DNA of 64,000 bases from Planococcus sp. CP5-4_YE (GCF_019042655.1 NZ_JAHPZO010000008.1:1-64000), one strand, 5' to 3'; counted from the stretch's first letter, positions 1 to 9,012 are shown. The notes: generated by a model from the sequence alone, not told the origin. Numbers and translations: made by a program.

Positions 1-58
1 GTGGAAATGTGGCTTGTTCAGTGTTATAATTTGAGGAAGTAATCTTTGGATTGCACAT

Positions 59-124
59 AAAAATCGTCCTTTCTCTAATGGTGGTGTGGTAACTCCCATT
101 TTACAGAAATGGACGATTTTTTTG
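59..124. terminator. Possible terminator with long loop
   Basis: The arms AAAATCGTCC (60-69) and GGACGATTTT (111-120) are perfect complements followed by a T run. The loop is about 41 nt, long for an intrinsic terminator. It could end a gene that lies left of the window. Confidence 0.4.
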
Positions 125-154
125 TATCCTTTTTTCTTTTTTAAACCGGATGAT

Positions 155-265
155 GGGAATGGAGACGGCGACTCCAGCGGGAACAGCGCGAGCCGAAGAC
201 CCTGGACTGAGCGAAGCGAGGGAAGCGGCTAAGGCCGTGCCCGCGGAAAGCGTCCGTCGAAATGG
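155..265. repeat. GC-rich Bacillales intergenic repeat, copy 1
   Basis: A GC-rich block in an otherwise AT-rich gap contains GCGACTCCAGCGGGAACAGC near its left end and GTGCCCGCGGAAAGCGTCCG near its right end. From memory, this pattern belongs to a dispersed repeat family common between genes in Bacillus and Planococcaceae. No open frame with a ribosome binding site is present. Function unknown. Confidence 0.6.
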
Positions 266-292
266 ACATCAGCCTTTTCTTTAGAAGACGAA

Positions 293-347
293 AATGGGCT
301 GCCCCTAAAAGTCACTTTTCATGACCTTTTGGGACAGCCCCTTTTTT
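293..347 (-). terminator. Terminator of the diguanylate cyclase gene
   Basis: GGGCTGCCCC and GGGACAGCCC arms flank an inner AAAGTCA/TGACCTTT pairing, with T runs on both sides. It lies about 40 nt beyond the stop of the minus-strand diguanylate cyclase gene and could work in both directions. Confidence 0.7.
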
Positions 348-384
348 GCAGCACTTTCTTTCAAGCTTTTTTAGTCAACACGAG

Positions 385-1518
385 TTATGCATTCACTTGC
401 TCTTCCGTTTCTGCTTCAGCAAAGGTTTTAATCGATGCGACTGTAACTTTGTTACGTCCGGTTTTTTTCGATTGGTAAAGCGCACGGTCCGCCTGTTCGA
501 TCAGTGTATCAAGCGGCTGCTCTATTTCTGAAATCGCCGCCCCGAGCGAGACCGTCAAACGCCCTCCTGGCTGTTTATCAGCACCGTAAAATGCGTAGCT
601 CTCGATGCGTTCACGCAAGCTCTCTGCCAGTTCGAAGGCCTGCTGTTCAGTCGACACCCCGGTGAAGCATGCGATGAATTCTTCACCTCCATAGCGGGCG
701 ATGACATCTTCCGGCCTCGCAGTTTCTTCCATCAACCGGCCGATCGACCGCAGAACACCGTCTCCTGCCGGATGGCCATGTGTGTCGTTATAATTTTTAA
801 AATGATCGACGTCCATCATGACAATCGCCATCGGAACGCCGCGATACTTCAATTCCCGCACCTTTTCATGAAACAACCGAAGATTCGGCAAACCCGTCAA
901 AGCGTCATGTGTCGAGTCATGTTCGAGCGCTTTCCAGCGGATGATGTTGCGATGTGTATCGTTGAGAATCCACCCCATCGCCAACACGCCAACCGCTCCC
1001 ATCATTGCCATAATAATTACCATACTTGCAGTCGCCGGGGTTGACCAAGCCATCCATACCGATTTAATCATTTCAAATACTAGAAAGCCAAGCATCATGC
1101 GTTTAATGCTGACCAGTGCATAAGGTGGCCGGTAATTTTTCCAATCATGGAACAGGCTGCCGATCAGTACAGGCAGCAGGATGGCTTGCGAAATGCCTTG
1201 CAGAACAGTCGGGCCTTCCATCATCACTCTGTAAATCGCCGGGATAATCAATGCAACAAGGCCAGGCAGCCACCCTCCCACAAAAGCGATGAAATACAAG
1301 GGCGCTTCACGAAGGTCGACTCGCATCCCCTCATGAATAAGAGGATTGTACATGATGGCAAACGCCAAAACCCCCATCAAAAAACCATTCAATAATGGTG
1401 CTTTTAGCGACTTTACAACGGTTGGCACGATGTACTCGCGCGCTTTCAAGCCGAGGTACATCATCGCTATAATCAACGCCATATTTTCAAGGAAGTAAAA
1501 AAAATACGTTTCCATCAT
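385..1518 (-). CDS. Membrane diguanylate cyclase (5TMR-LYT-like sensor + GGDEF)
   Basis: Makes cyclic di-GMP from two GTP. Residues 1-180 hold about five to six hydrophobic segments; the stretch DLREAPLYFIAFVGGWLPG resembles the 5TMR_LYT sensor domain of LytS-type proteins. The GGDEF domain spans about 200-360. The active-site motif is GGEEF (277-281), so catalysis is expected. RPED (268-271), five residues before it, fits the RxxD inhibitory product-binding site. There is no EAL or HD-GYP domain. Start: ATG preceded by GGAGTGGGG at good spacing. It is monocistronic and ends in the terminator at 293-347. The N-terminal ligand is unknown. Confidence 0.9.
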   Translation of the reverse strand: MMETYFFYFLENMALIIAMMYLGLKAREYIVPTVVKSLKAPLLNGFLMGVLAFAIMYNPLIHEGMRVDLREAPLYFIAFVGGWLPGLVALIIPAIYRVMMEGPTVLQGISQAILLPVLIGSLFHDWKNYRPPYALVSIKRMMLGFLVFEMIKSVWMAWSTPATASMVIIMAMMGAVGVLAMGWILNDTHRNIIRWKALEHDSTHDALTGLPNLRLFHEKVRELKYRGVPMAIVMMDVDHFKNYNDTHGHPAGDGVLRSIGRLMEETARPEDVIARYGGEEFIACFTGVSTEQQAFELAESLRERIESYAFYGADKQPGGRLTVSLGAAISEIEQPLDTLIEQADRALYQSKKTGRNKVTVASIKTFAEAETEEQVNA

Positions 1519-1628
1519 TACACCCCACTCCGGTCAATATCCTAAGTTTAGCAGGGAATGTGTTTTCATACATGCCGTTTGGAAATAAATTAAAATTAAA
1601 TAGGTGTTTAATCTGATGTACGGACATG

Positions 1629-1671
1629 AAAATACCGCAAATGCTCTCGTCGGAACACTGCGGTACTTTTT
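1629..1671 (-). terminator. Terminator after the small coiled-coil gene
   Basis: The arms TACCGCA and TGCGGTA enclose a partly paired loop, with T runs on both sides. It directly follows the stop codon at 1672. Confidence 0.65.
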
Positions 1672-1902
1672 TTACATATCTAACAATAATTTTGACAGGC
1701 GATGCGATTGTTCGTCCAGCTCTTCGTGTTTTTTCACATGGTCACCGAGTTTCGCTTTCATCGCGTCAACGTCTTGGTCGTCTTCGAATTGCTTGGTAAT
1801 CTCTACTTGTTCTTGCAATACCTGAATCGTTTGTTGTAAGTTTTCACGGTATTCCGTGCTCACCGCAAATTTTTCTTCTTTGTCTTTCAACTTATCTTTC
1901 AT
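1672..1902 (-). CDS. Small charged coiled-coil protein, unknown
   Basis: A 76-residue protein beginning MKDKLKDKEEKF, rich in Glu, Lys and Gln with heptad-like spacing, so probably one long helix or coiled coil. No signal peptide or membrane segment. I chose this ATG because AGGAGGTGG lies 6 nt upstream; a longer frame reaching 1983 would overlap the upstream VanZ-like gene and lacks such a site. It lies about 80 nt after the VanZ gene on the same strand and ends in a terminator. I do not recognise the family. Confidence 0.7.
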   Translation of the reverse strand: MKDKLKDKEEKFAVSTEYRENLQQTIQVLQEQVEITKQFEDDQDVDAMKAKLGDHVKKHEELDEQSHRLSKLLLDM

Positions 1903-1979
1903 CCGTATCCACCTCCTGGTTGTTCTATTCCCGTTGTCCGCTATCAAAAACACCACGTTGCCAAAATGAAACAAGGCCG

Positions 1980-2441
1980 TCACCAGTTGGTTTCGGCCTT
2001 CTTATCGTGTTGCCATTTAATTTTTGCGAATAGCCAGTAACATAACAAACCTGTCGTTGCCCCTGCACTGTCGATCAAGACATCGCGGATTTCCCCGCTG
2101 CGCCCGGTGATGAATAATTGATGGACTTCATCAGACGCTGCATACAGCGCACTCAAGGCAAATGCCCACAAAACCGCTCGCCCCAGGGTCATGCCATTTT
2201 TCAAGAGTGCTCTCATGAACAACAGTCCGAGCACAAGATAGGCGAAGAAATGTGCGCTTTTACGGAATAGCGTATGAAGCGTTTCAAATTCCACCGGCAC
2301 GACTGATGCAACGGCTTGGAACACTTGCCGGACGATTTCCGAACTGATGCCGCCGGACACGCCAGCTGGCTGATGCGATAAGGTAAATATAAGAACCATC
2401 CATAAGGCCGGCCATAGCCACGCCAGCAATTGCTTTTTCAT
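1980..2441 (-). CDS. VanZ-like membrane protein
   Basis: A 153-residue protein with about four membrane segments. The motifs RKSAHFFAYLVLGLLF (about 65-80) and DEVHQLFITGRSGEIRDVLID (about 104-124, conserved Asp/Glu/His) are typical of the VanZ family (PF04892). VanZ itself gives low teicoplanin resistance, but most family members have no defined role, and nothing here suggests a resistance operon. A second VanZ-like gene lies at 49368. The upstream gene is the secreted CWB2 protein 50 nt away, so both may serve the envelope. Confidence 0.85.
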   Translation of the reverse strand: MKKQLLAWLWPALWMVLIFTLSHQPAGVSGGISSEIVRQVFQAVASVVPVEFETLHTLFRKSAHFFAYLVLGLLFMRALLKNGMTLGRAVLWAFALSALYAASDEVHQLFITGRSGEIRDVLIDSAGATTGLLCYWLFAKIKWQHDKKAETNW

Positions 2442-2492
2442 CCCGCCAAATCCTTTTCGTTCTTGTCATGCTTCTATTATAACCTAGCGCTT

Positions 2493-4547
2493 TCAATCGA
2501 CAAGCGCTTCGATTGAACGTACCATTTCTGTATCGATCAAATGTTCCGAATCGACGACCAAAAACGATTCATACTGCGCAAGTTGCCCCATCAGTTCTTC
2601 AGTCAAGCCACCATCATCTACCAAATACAGCGAAGCATTCCGTCTCGCCGCAGCAGTCGCCGCAGACAAAGCATCAGTGAAGCTCGATGCAGGAGCCAAA
2701 ACGGCCATGCGGCGCTCTGCATCTTCTTCTTTTGTGCGCGCTTCGATCGACAAACGGTCAGCGGCAAGCACGATATCGCTGCGTCCCGCCATCGCTTCGG
2801 TCGTCTCGCGCGGCAGGCGGTTGCCTTTTGATAGCAGGATTGGGTATTGATTCTGCGCCGCGAAGACAGAGGCCAGCGACACATCTTTGAACGTCGCACC
2901 GTCCGCAACGACTGCGCCTTCTGAATCAATGCGTTCCGATACCAATGCCGCTGTTTCATAGCGATTGACGCCTCCAATTCGGTCGGTTTCCACGTTCATC
3001 AAAGACAGTGCTTTTAGCTGCGCATCTGAAATGACCGGTGCACCGCCAAGAATAATGGCATTTTTTGCCCCGAGACGCTCGATTTCTGCTTTCGCCGACG
3101 CGTTCAGCCGCCCTTTTTCGGTAAACAGCAACGGCCCGCCTTCCAAATAGGCCAGTGGCGCACCGGATAAAGCATCCGCAAAACTTTCACCTGTAGCGAG
3201 CACTACCGTTTCTGCTGAATCCCATACTGCTTCTGACAAGAGAGCCGCCGTTTCGTAACTATCATCGCCGCTGATTTTCGTCACCGCTGCCGCTTTCGGT
3301 TCGGGCTCTCCACTGAACGCCGCAATGCCGCTGCCGCCATAGACGTACACGGTGTCATTTACGGAAGCGAGCAACTCACTGCCTGAAGGCACGCCCTCTT
3401 GCGCCACTTGGTTTCCTTTTGCATCATAGAACTTCAAATTTCCGCCGCCAAGCACCACAGCGCCGCCGGACGGGGACAGCGTTGCCGATTCAATGGAATG
3501 CTCCAATACTTTATTGAACCCGCCGTTTGGTGCCATTACTTGCAAGGCACCGAGATGATACGGATTGCCGAGCGCGCTTGTCCCTTGTTCCTGAAGCAAT
3601 AATAAGCGGTGATCGTTTTGCTGCAGATGGCTCAGGGTGGATTCGGTCACGACCGGCCGGTAGCGATTCTCAAGCGCGCGAAACGAAGCCGAGCGAATCG
3701 GCTGGCGCAAGCGTTCTCCCCCTTTGGAATTTAAAAAAGCCCATTCTTCGGAATCCACAAATTCGATGATTGCGCCTTTTGAGTCGGTCCCGGCTAGCCG
3801 CACTTCTTCTGATCCCGGCAAAGGTTTCTCATATATCACTTTTGCTTCGTCCAGCGAGCGCGCCACTAAAGTCGGCGCATCCAGCTCTTCGTTCGGCGCT
3901 TTTATATAATAAATGATTCCGTCTTTTACTGCATATGGCTCCAACACATTGGCCGCCTGCCAGTTGTTGCCGCCTGAAAGTGCAAGTCCGTGAAGTACCG
4001 AGCCATCAAAATACATCAAATGCTCAGTTGAAACAACTGCTTGCCGCAAATCGCCGCCAGTTATATCCGCGACCGGCGTGCCATCGAGTTGAAACACAAG
4101 CATCCGCGCTCCGAGATTGCCAGTAATGATGACATGACCCGCCTCGAGCGCGACTTCCGCCCCCGAACTGCTCATGCGAAAGCCGTCTGGAAGCATAAAT
4201 GATGCCGTTTCTTTGCCATCAGCTAAATCTCGCACCGACACTTCACTACCGGATATCATGATAAACGCCTGGTCGTCGATTGCATAAGGGGCACCTGCTA
4301 GCTCCTTGCGCCATAATTCCTTGCCCTCTGCGTCATAGCTGACGATTGCCTGCGCTGCCGTCTGGTTTTCGAGCACCGCTATGATTTGTTCATCCACAAC
4401 AGACACCTCGCCTGCTTTGACGCCGTCTGGAAGCTTGATTAGCTCCCGGTACTCTGTTTCTGCAGCTAGCGCTTCCTGCGTAAACGCGCCCATCCCGCCC
4501 ACCGCTGTGAGCAAGGCGATGCCTACGCCGATTTTGACCTGTTTCAT
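2493..4547 (-). CDS. Secreted protein with beta-propeller-like part and CWB2 wall-binding repeats
   Basis: A 684-residue exported protein. A signal peptide is seen at 1-29 (KK-poor n-region, hydrophobic core, ALA-AE cleavage). Residues 35-415 show short beta-rich repeats (for example GKELWRKELAG) that suggest a PQQ/WD-type propeller. From about 425 to the end there are three cell-wall-binding type 2 repeats (PF04122), recognisable by SYETAALLSE, ATGESFADALSGAPLA and AIILGGAPVIS, then NRYETAALVSE. CWB2 repeats bind wall polymers and anchor proteins non-covalently. The same repeat type ends the subtilase at 23319. The third repeat is diverged. No catalytic domain is recognised, so the function is unknown. 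Confidence 0.85.
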   Translation of the reverse strand: MKQVKIGVGIALLTAVGGMGAFTQEALAAETEYRELIKLPDGVKAGEVSVVDEQIIAVLENQTAAQAIVSYDAEGKELWRKELAGAPYAIDDQAFIMISGSEVSVRDLADGKETASFMLPDGFRMSSSGAEVALEAGHVIITGNLGARMLVFQLDGTPVADITGGDLRQAVVSTEHLMYFDGSVLHGLALSGGNNWQAANVLEPYAVKDGIIYYIKAPNEELDAPTLVARSLDEAKVIYEKPLPGSEEVRLAGTDSKGAIIEFVDSEEWAFLNSKGGERLRQPIRSASFRALENRYRPVVTESTLSHLQQNDHRLLLLQEQGTSALGNPYHLGALQVMAPNGGFNKVLEHSIESATLSPSGGAVVLGGGNLKFYDAKGNQVAQEGVPSGSELLASVNDTVYVYGGSGIAAFSGEPEPKAAAVTKISGDDSYETAALLSEAVWDSAETVVLATGESFADALSGAPLAYLEGGPLLFTEKGRLNASAKAEIERLGAKNAIILGGAPVISDAQLKALSLMNVETDRIGGVNRYETAALVSERIDSEGAVVADGATFKDVSLASVFAAQNQYPILLSKGNRLPRETTEAMAGRSDIVLAADRLSIEARTKEEDAERRMAVLAPASSFTDALSAATAAARRNASLYLVDDGGLTEELMGQLAQYESFLVVDSEHLIDTEMVRSIEALVD

Positions 4548-4622
4548 GTGCGTCCCCCTCTTCTCCTGGCTGTCTTCTTTTAGCCTAATGGCAGAAGGTT
4601 AAGGAAATGTTAAAAAAACGAT

Positions 4623-4663
4623 AAGACGCCCTGTCCGGATTGTCAGAATCCAGATAGGGCGCA
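4623..4663 (-). terminator. Hairpin between 2493 and 4671 genes
   Basis: GACGCCCTGTCCGGATT pairs with AATCCAGATAGGGCG around a short loop. It lies just after the minus-strand frame ending at 4671, with a modest T tract. Confidence 0.55.
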
Positions 4664-4670
4664 AGGGACA

Positions 4671-4817
4671 TTATGCCGTTTCTTCACTTTTTGGATGCGA
4701 CTGCAGCGTGATATCGACCGCATACTCTCCGATTTTATTGACCCTCAAGTCTTTAATGCCGTGGACCGGCCGTTCGCAGCTTTCGGCATTTGCGATGAAT
4801 TCATTGGGCAATGGCAA
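4671..4817 (-). CDS. Short frame, possible small gene or 3' remnant
   Basis: Forty-eight codons from a TTG, reading LPLPNEFIANAESC then HGIKDLRVNKIGEYAVDI, ending SEETA. The codon choice looks coding and a terminator follows, but there is no ATG/GTG start or clear ribosome binding site, and an in-frame stop lies just upstream, at the end of the 4832 gene. It could be translationally coupled to that gene or be the tail of a decayed gene. Not recognised. Confidence 0.35.
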   Translation of the reverse strand: MPLPNEFIANAESCERPVHGIKDLRVNKIGEYAVDITLQSHPKSEETA

Positions 4818-4831
4818 ATGTACGCGATTGT

Positions 4832-5014
4832 TTATCGTTTATGCTTACTCCAATCATAAGGTTCGTTCGTCCAGTCCAGAAATAAATAAATTGTGAATAC
4901 GATAACGGCAAATACCAGACTGTTTACCCACTTGATTTCCTCGCCCGACAGAAAATCCTTAAACGAAAAGACAAGAAAAACGGCCAAGGCTATTTTCGCG
5001 TTTTTCTTTAGCAT
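4832..5014 (-). CDS. Small two-segment membrane protein
   Basis: A 60-residue protein with hydrophobic stretches at about 7-20 and 31-47 and a charged tail (YDWSKHKR). ATG preceded by AAGGGGGAGA. The gene is followed within 15 nt by the short frame at 4671. Family not recognised. Confidence 0.6.
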   Translation of the reverse strand: MLKKNAKIALAVFLVFSFKDFLSGEEIKWVNSLVFAVIVFTIYLFLDWTNEPYDWSKHKR

Positions 5015-5156
5015 ACGCTCTCCCCCTTATCGTGGCTAATTCCTATTTTGCGCTCTCTTCAATAATTGCTTTGGCATAATAAAATTCTATGAAAAGCACA
5101 TAAAGTGTGAAGCTTTCGCTGCTGTCATTCGTATAGATGAGTAGAGGTGAATATAT

Positions 5157-5600
5157 ATGGTTTTTCATTCGAAAATCGATTCGTTTTTTATCCGATTTCT
5201 TATAGCAGCAATCCTGTTCATCGCCGCAGTTTCATTTATTCCACTGTTATTTGAGAACGCGCCGTTTTCAGCTTTCGTAATCGTCACGGTTACTTTCTTC
5301 GTGACCACTGCTCTCATCCTATGGATCACTTTCGCTATCCAATACGTTTTTCTGGAAAATCATCTACTCGTGAAGGCCGGCCCTTTCAGAAGCCGTATTC
5401 CTTCCGACAGCATCTTGAAAGTTTCCCCGACACGCGATATTTTCACTGGCTATCGACTGTTGTCTTCTCGTGATGCGCTCGAACTCATCAACAACACGAC
5501 GATATTCGGGACGGTGAAAATTTCACCGGAAAATCAAGATGTTTTCATCGCCGAGCTGCAGAAGCGATGTCCTGGACTAAAACTGGATAAAATTTTTTGA
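5157..5600 (+). CDS. Membrane protein with bacterial PH-like domain (YyaB type)
   Basis: A 147-residue protein with two membrane segments (about 12-33 and 39-63) followed by a soluble domain beginning YVFLENHLLVKAGPF and containing IPSDSILKVSPTRD. That pattern fits the YyaB-like bacterial PH domain (bPH_4, PF06713). Such proteins are membrane-attached with poorly known roles. Start: ATG after AGAGGTGA. The CXXC protein at 5675 follows 74 nt downstream, so the two may be co-transcribed. Confidence 0.7.
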   Translation: MVFHSKIDSFFIRFLIAAILFIAAVSFIPLLFENAPFSAFVIVTVTFFVTTALILWITFAIQYVFLENHLLVKAGPFRSRIPSDSILKVSPTRDIFTGYRLLSSRDALELINNTTIFGTVKISPENQDVFIAELQKRCPGLKLDKIF

Positions 5601-5674
5601 GCAAGCATCCAAACGTCCCAAACCATAGTATGATGAGAAAAAAACAAGGTTTCTCACTCGAAAGGAGTGCCTTC

Positions 5675-5971
5675 ATGCCTCATTGCCAAAATTGCGGAGT
5701 TAAATGGCGTTGGAACGATATGATCAAAATTGCCTTCAAAGGAAATATACCTTGTGCAAATTGCAGGAAAGACCAATACGTCAAAAGCGGCCGGAATCTC
5801 TTCTGGGCATTTTTACTTGTCATACCTTTTGTGCTCCTGTTTTCTCATCTTACTTCCACTTTCGGTTTCAGCTGGCCTTTGGCAATTACCGCATTCGCCT
5901 TTATTATGACGCTTAGTACACTTATGGGGCCATTCTTTTATAGATTATCGAATACGAAAAAACGTATTTAA
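5675..5971 (+). CDS. CXXC-x20-CXXC membrane protein, paralog 1
   Basis: A 98-residue protein. The N-terminus MPHCQNCGVKWRW and the later CANCRKDQY form a CXXC-x20-CXXC zinc-ribbon-like module, followed by two membrane segments and a short tail ending LSNTKKRI. It matches the family I know as cxxc_20_cxxc (TIGR04104), of unknown function. Start chosen at the ATG 7 nt after AAAGGAG; an in-frame extension upstream lacks a site. Three paralogs lie at 8686, 9018 and 9392, on the far side of the convergent helicase gene. Confidence 0.8.
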   Translation: MPHCQNCGVKWRWNDMIKIAFKGNIPCANCRKDQYVKSGRNLFWAFLLVIPFVLLFSHLTSTFGFSWPLAITAFAFIMTLSTLMGPFFYRLSNTKKRI

Positions 5972-5995
5972 AAACAGCCCGCGGGCTGTTTTTTT
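5971..5995. terminator. Bidirectional terminator
   Basis: AAACAGCCCGCGGGCTGTTT is a perfect hairpin with T runs on both strands. It separates the convergent genes ending at 5971 and 6003. Confidence 0.85.
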
Positions 5996-6002
5996 ATGGT
6001 TG

Positions 6003-8429
6003 CTATTTCTTCATTACCCCAATGACGCGGCCGTTGATGTAGACGTCTTCGCTGCGCATCATGATCGGTTCAAATTCAGGATTTTCCGCGACGAGCAGGA
6101 TCTCACTGCCCATCGGCATATACTTTTTCATCGTCGCTTCGCCGTCGATGACCGCGATGACGATGTCGCCGTTTGACGCTGTATTTTGCTGGTGAACGAC
6201 GACCATATCGCCTTTATCGATGCCTGCGTTCATCATGCTGTCGCCGGTCACCGTCAATAAAAAGCTGTCTTTCGGCGACACGAGCCAGTCGCGCGGCAAG
6301 CTGTGTGCCGTCTCGTAATTTTCAGAGGCAAGCGCAGGAATGCCCGCCGCTACATTGCCGATGAGCGGCACTTCCGCCACTTCGTGCACTTGGATCAACG
6401 CCTCTTCCCCGGCTTCTCTCACTTCGATATCCGCTCCCGGTTCTTGGGCGTATTCGTAATCTCGCCCGTTCTTCAAGTTTTTGTAGAGGCTGCGCTGCTT
6501 TGTGTCCGGCAAAAAGCGTGCTTGGCATTTTGGCAGGTCTTGCACTTCTTCGCCTTTTCTATCGATGATCTTTACCGATAAACCGTCCGTCGCGATGCCG
6601 TAAAATGCACGGCCATCTGCTTCCAAATAACTCTTCAATTGGGTTACCGCGTCATCGATCCCCGTTCCGAACCGCTTCACTTCCGCAATGATATACGGCC
6701 GCACTTCTCCGTCTGCATGGATTTCAACGGCGATATCGCAATAGCCTTTTTTCGAAAACTGCTGGACCGGGTATTCGAGCTGCATGAGTTCGTATGGGTA
6801 GCCGTAAGTTTCGTGGAGTTCACGGAGAAGCCACTGGCGGGTCAGTTCTTCTTTTGAATGCAGGTCGACCAATTGATCGGCCAGTCGGTATTGGGTCATG
6901 CTGATCGATTCGAACGGTCGCAGCGAGGCATCTTTTCGCATGCGCAAATGCTTGCGGTCGATTTCCTTAATAAATTTCGACGGCTTTTTCACCGACGACA
7001 TGTACAATAATTCGTTCGCGCGCGTCATGCCGACATACAATAACTTGCGTTCATCTGAATCGATCGTCTTCTGATCTTCTGCATCCTCATAAAGCTCCAT
7101 CGGAATGACGCCTTGATTTAAATCAATGAGGAAAATAACTTTGAATTCCAGGCCTTTGATCGAATGCATCGTTACGAGCTTTACTTTGTCCGATTCGAAA
7201 TCCGGCTCATTGGTCTGCAGGATCTCACACGGAATACCATGTGCCGCCAAATCCGCAGCCGCGCTTTCGACCGAGCGTTTGCCGCGTGCGACGATGCACA
7301 TTTCGGACAAGCGGTAATCGCCTCGCAGCCGATCGATTTCCTCGGCGAGAAAGGCTACTTGCTGTTCAGGCTGCATGAAGAACTGGTAAATCGGCGGATG
7401 GCCGTGACGGTCGATCAATGCCGGTTTGACGAAATCGACGTTCGATTGAATCGTTTCGTCGGCTTTGATCAAATCGAACGCGGCTTGCGAAATCTCTGTC
7501 GTCGTCCGGTAGTTTTTACTTAAGGTGCGTGATTTCCCGCTCATATCATAGCCAATCGTCGTGTACGGACGGCCTTTGCCAAGCCAGGAATCCGGGTAGA
7601 TGCTTTGTGTATTGTCCGCCACGAACATCAAGGACGAATGGTCTTTTTCTTTGTACAATTCCTTCAAGAATTCCAGCTGAACACGCGTCAAGTCCTGGCT
7701 TTCATCGATGATGATATGGGTATAGTGGCCGCCATTCGAGCGCCTCACTTCTGACAGCGCCAGTTCGTTCATTTGCTTGAATGAGACGAGCCCTTCTTTT
7801 TCCAGAAACTCGCGGTACAATCTCGCCACTTCAAAAACGGCTTCACGGGTCGGCGAATTTTTCAATAGTTTTTGAGGCGTTCCGCTATTTCCAGAAGCGC
7901 GCCCGACGCGGTCCACCGATTGATAAGTCTCGATATCCGTCATCGCACACGAAGTAATCCACTCCGCCTCGTCTTTCAAGAACTTTTGGTTTTTCGGCGT
8001 CAGCAGCTTCACATCCGGGTGGGATTTCTTCACTTCGTGGATCGCTTTCGTGAGTACTTGCCATTCCTTGTCAGCTGGCGCAATGGACAGCTTGCGGTTC
8101 GCGCGCCGCAAGTATTTCATGAATTGCCCGTACATCAGCGAATCGATCGTCGCGATCTTCACTTCCGCATTCGACGCAAATAACCGCTCTGCTTCTCCTG
8201 CAGCTGCATCCGCCAAGCGCTCATATTGAAATTTTATGTAATTGAGCAAAGTCTTATTGTATGTCACCAATAAAATCTGGTCATCTTCCTCGTGGCAATA
8301 ATGATCTATCAAAAAGTGGATCCGCCGAATTGCCACCGTCGTCTTGCCTGATCCAGCCACCCCTTTCACCAACATCGGCCCGCTCGGCTCGAGTTCCACT
8401 ATGCGCCGCTGTTCCATATTCAACTTCAT
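6003..8429 (-). CDS. UvrD-like helicase / HsdR_N-like nuclease / LexA-like self-cleaving domain fusion
   Basis: Three domains (numbered from the GTG at 8438). (1) SF1 helicase, about 1-500: Walker A GVAGSGKTT (26-34), Walker B IIIDESQDL (242-250), motif V-like VTMHSIKGLEF (422-432) and motif VI VGMTRANELLY (469-479). (2) PD-(D/E)XK-like domain resembling the type I restriction HsdR N-terminus, about 515-640: D568 and E586-V-K588. (3) Peptidase S24/LexA-like domain, about 690-811: PLIGNVAAG with the LexA-type Ala698-Gly699 bond, Ser734 in TGDSMM, and Lys771 in GEATMKKY. Together these suggest a DNA-processing enzyme whose C-terminal part can self-cleave, perhaps on activated RecA as LexA does; that control is inference. 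I prefer the ATG at 8429 because AGAGAGG lies 9 nt before it; the GTG at 8438 touches that site. No SOS box is seen upstream. Role could be repair or phage defence. Confidence 0.85.
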   Translation of the reverse strand: MKLNMEQRRIVELEPSGPMLVKGVAGSGKTTVAIRRIHFLIDHYCHEEDDQILLVTYNKTLLNYIKFQYERLADAAAGEAERLFASNAEVKIATIDSLMYGQFMKYLRRANRKLSIAPADKEWQVLTKAIHEVKKSHPDVKLLTPKNQKFLKDEAEWITSCAMTDIETYQSVDRVGRASGNSGTPQKLLKNSPTREAVFEVARLYREFLEKEGLVSFKQMNELALSEVRRSNGGHYTHIIIDESQDLTRVQLEFLKELYKEKDHSSLMFVADNTQSIYPDSWLGKGRPYTTIGYDMSGKSRTLSKNYRTTTEISQAAFDLIKADETIQSNVDFVKPALIDRHGHPPIYQFFMQPEQQVAFLAEEIDRLRGDYRLSEMCIVARGKRSVESAAADLAAHGIPCEILQTNEPDFESDKVKLVTMHSIKGLEFKVIFLIDLNQGVIPMELYEDAEDQKTIDSDERKLLYVGMTRANELLYMSSVKKPSKFIKEIDRKHLRMRKDASLRPFESISMTQYRLADQLVDLHSKEELTRQWLLRELHETYGYPYELMQLEYPVQQFSKKGYCDIAVEIHADGEVRPYIIAEVKRFGTGIDDAVTQLKSYLEADGRAFYGIATDGLSVKIIDRKGEEVQDLPKCQARFLPDTKQRSLYKNLKNGRDYEYAQEPGADIEVREAGEEALIQVHEVAEVPLIGNVAAGIPALASENYETAHSLPRDWLVSPKDSFLLTVTGDSMMNAGIDKGDMVVVHQQNTASNGDIVIAVIDGEATMKKYMPMGSEILLVAENPEFEPIMMRSEDVYINGRVIGVMKK

Positions 8430-8685
8430 CCCCCGCACCCTCTCTGTTTACAACTTATACCTTTATTCTAAGAATATTGTCATGCAATAGCAAGGACTTG
8501 CTGCATAGAGAGGCCGGAATATCTTTTTATGGATTGAACAGAGCGGACGGTTTTGATTTTACAGCTGCCGATATTCCCTCCCAGGGAAGATTCCTTATAT
8601 TATTCCCATAAATTTGGATTACTTCTGAAATCAAGGGTATACAATACTTAACTAAGGACAATTTGGGATGGAAAGGAGCAAATCA

Positions 8686-9012
8686 ATGCCTCATTGCGAA
8701 AATTGCGGGACAAAATGGAGTTGGGTGAACCTCTTAAAAATCGGATTTCAAACGAAACGAAAGTGCGCAACGTGCAATAAAATGCAATATGCTCCATCTG
8801 GTTTAGACCGTAAACTATACATCCCTATGCTTATCATCATGTTTATCGCGCCTCTTGCGTGGGCTTATCTAGAGATTCCTGATTTGGCTTATGTCTTGTT
8901 TTTTATTATCTTGAGTTTACTGGCCATAATTTTCTCGCCCTATACCATCAAGCTGCATAACCGGCCGAAACAAACCATAGCTGCCAATACCCCATCGGAT
9001 GAGAAAGGATGA
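8686..9012 (+). CDS. CXXC-x20-CXXC membrane protein, paralog 2
   Basis: A 108-residue protein beginning MPHCENCGTKWSWVN with second pair CATCNKMQY, then two membrane segments. Same family as the 5675 gene. ATG preceded by GAAAGGAG at 7 nt. Its stop overlaps the leader of the next paralog, so the genes at 8686, 9018 and probably 9392 form an operon. It is divergent from the helicase-nuclease gene, from which it is separated by about 250 nt that contain no other gene. Confidence 0.8.
   Translation: MPHCENCGTKWSWVNLLKIGFQTKRKCATCNKMQYAPSGLDRKLYIPMLIIMFIAPLAWAYLEIPDLAYVLFFIILSLLAIIFSPYTIKLHNRPKQTIAANTPSDEKG

Noticed and set aside
1903-1983. Longer start for the small coiled-coil gene
   Set aside because: It overlaps the VanZ-like gene and lacks a site, while AGGAGGTGG precedes the internal ATG.
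5597-5674. N-terminal 26-residue extension of the first CXXC protein
   Set aside because: No ribosome binding site; the paralogs all start at MPxC with AAAGG upstream.
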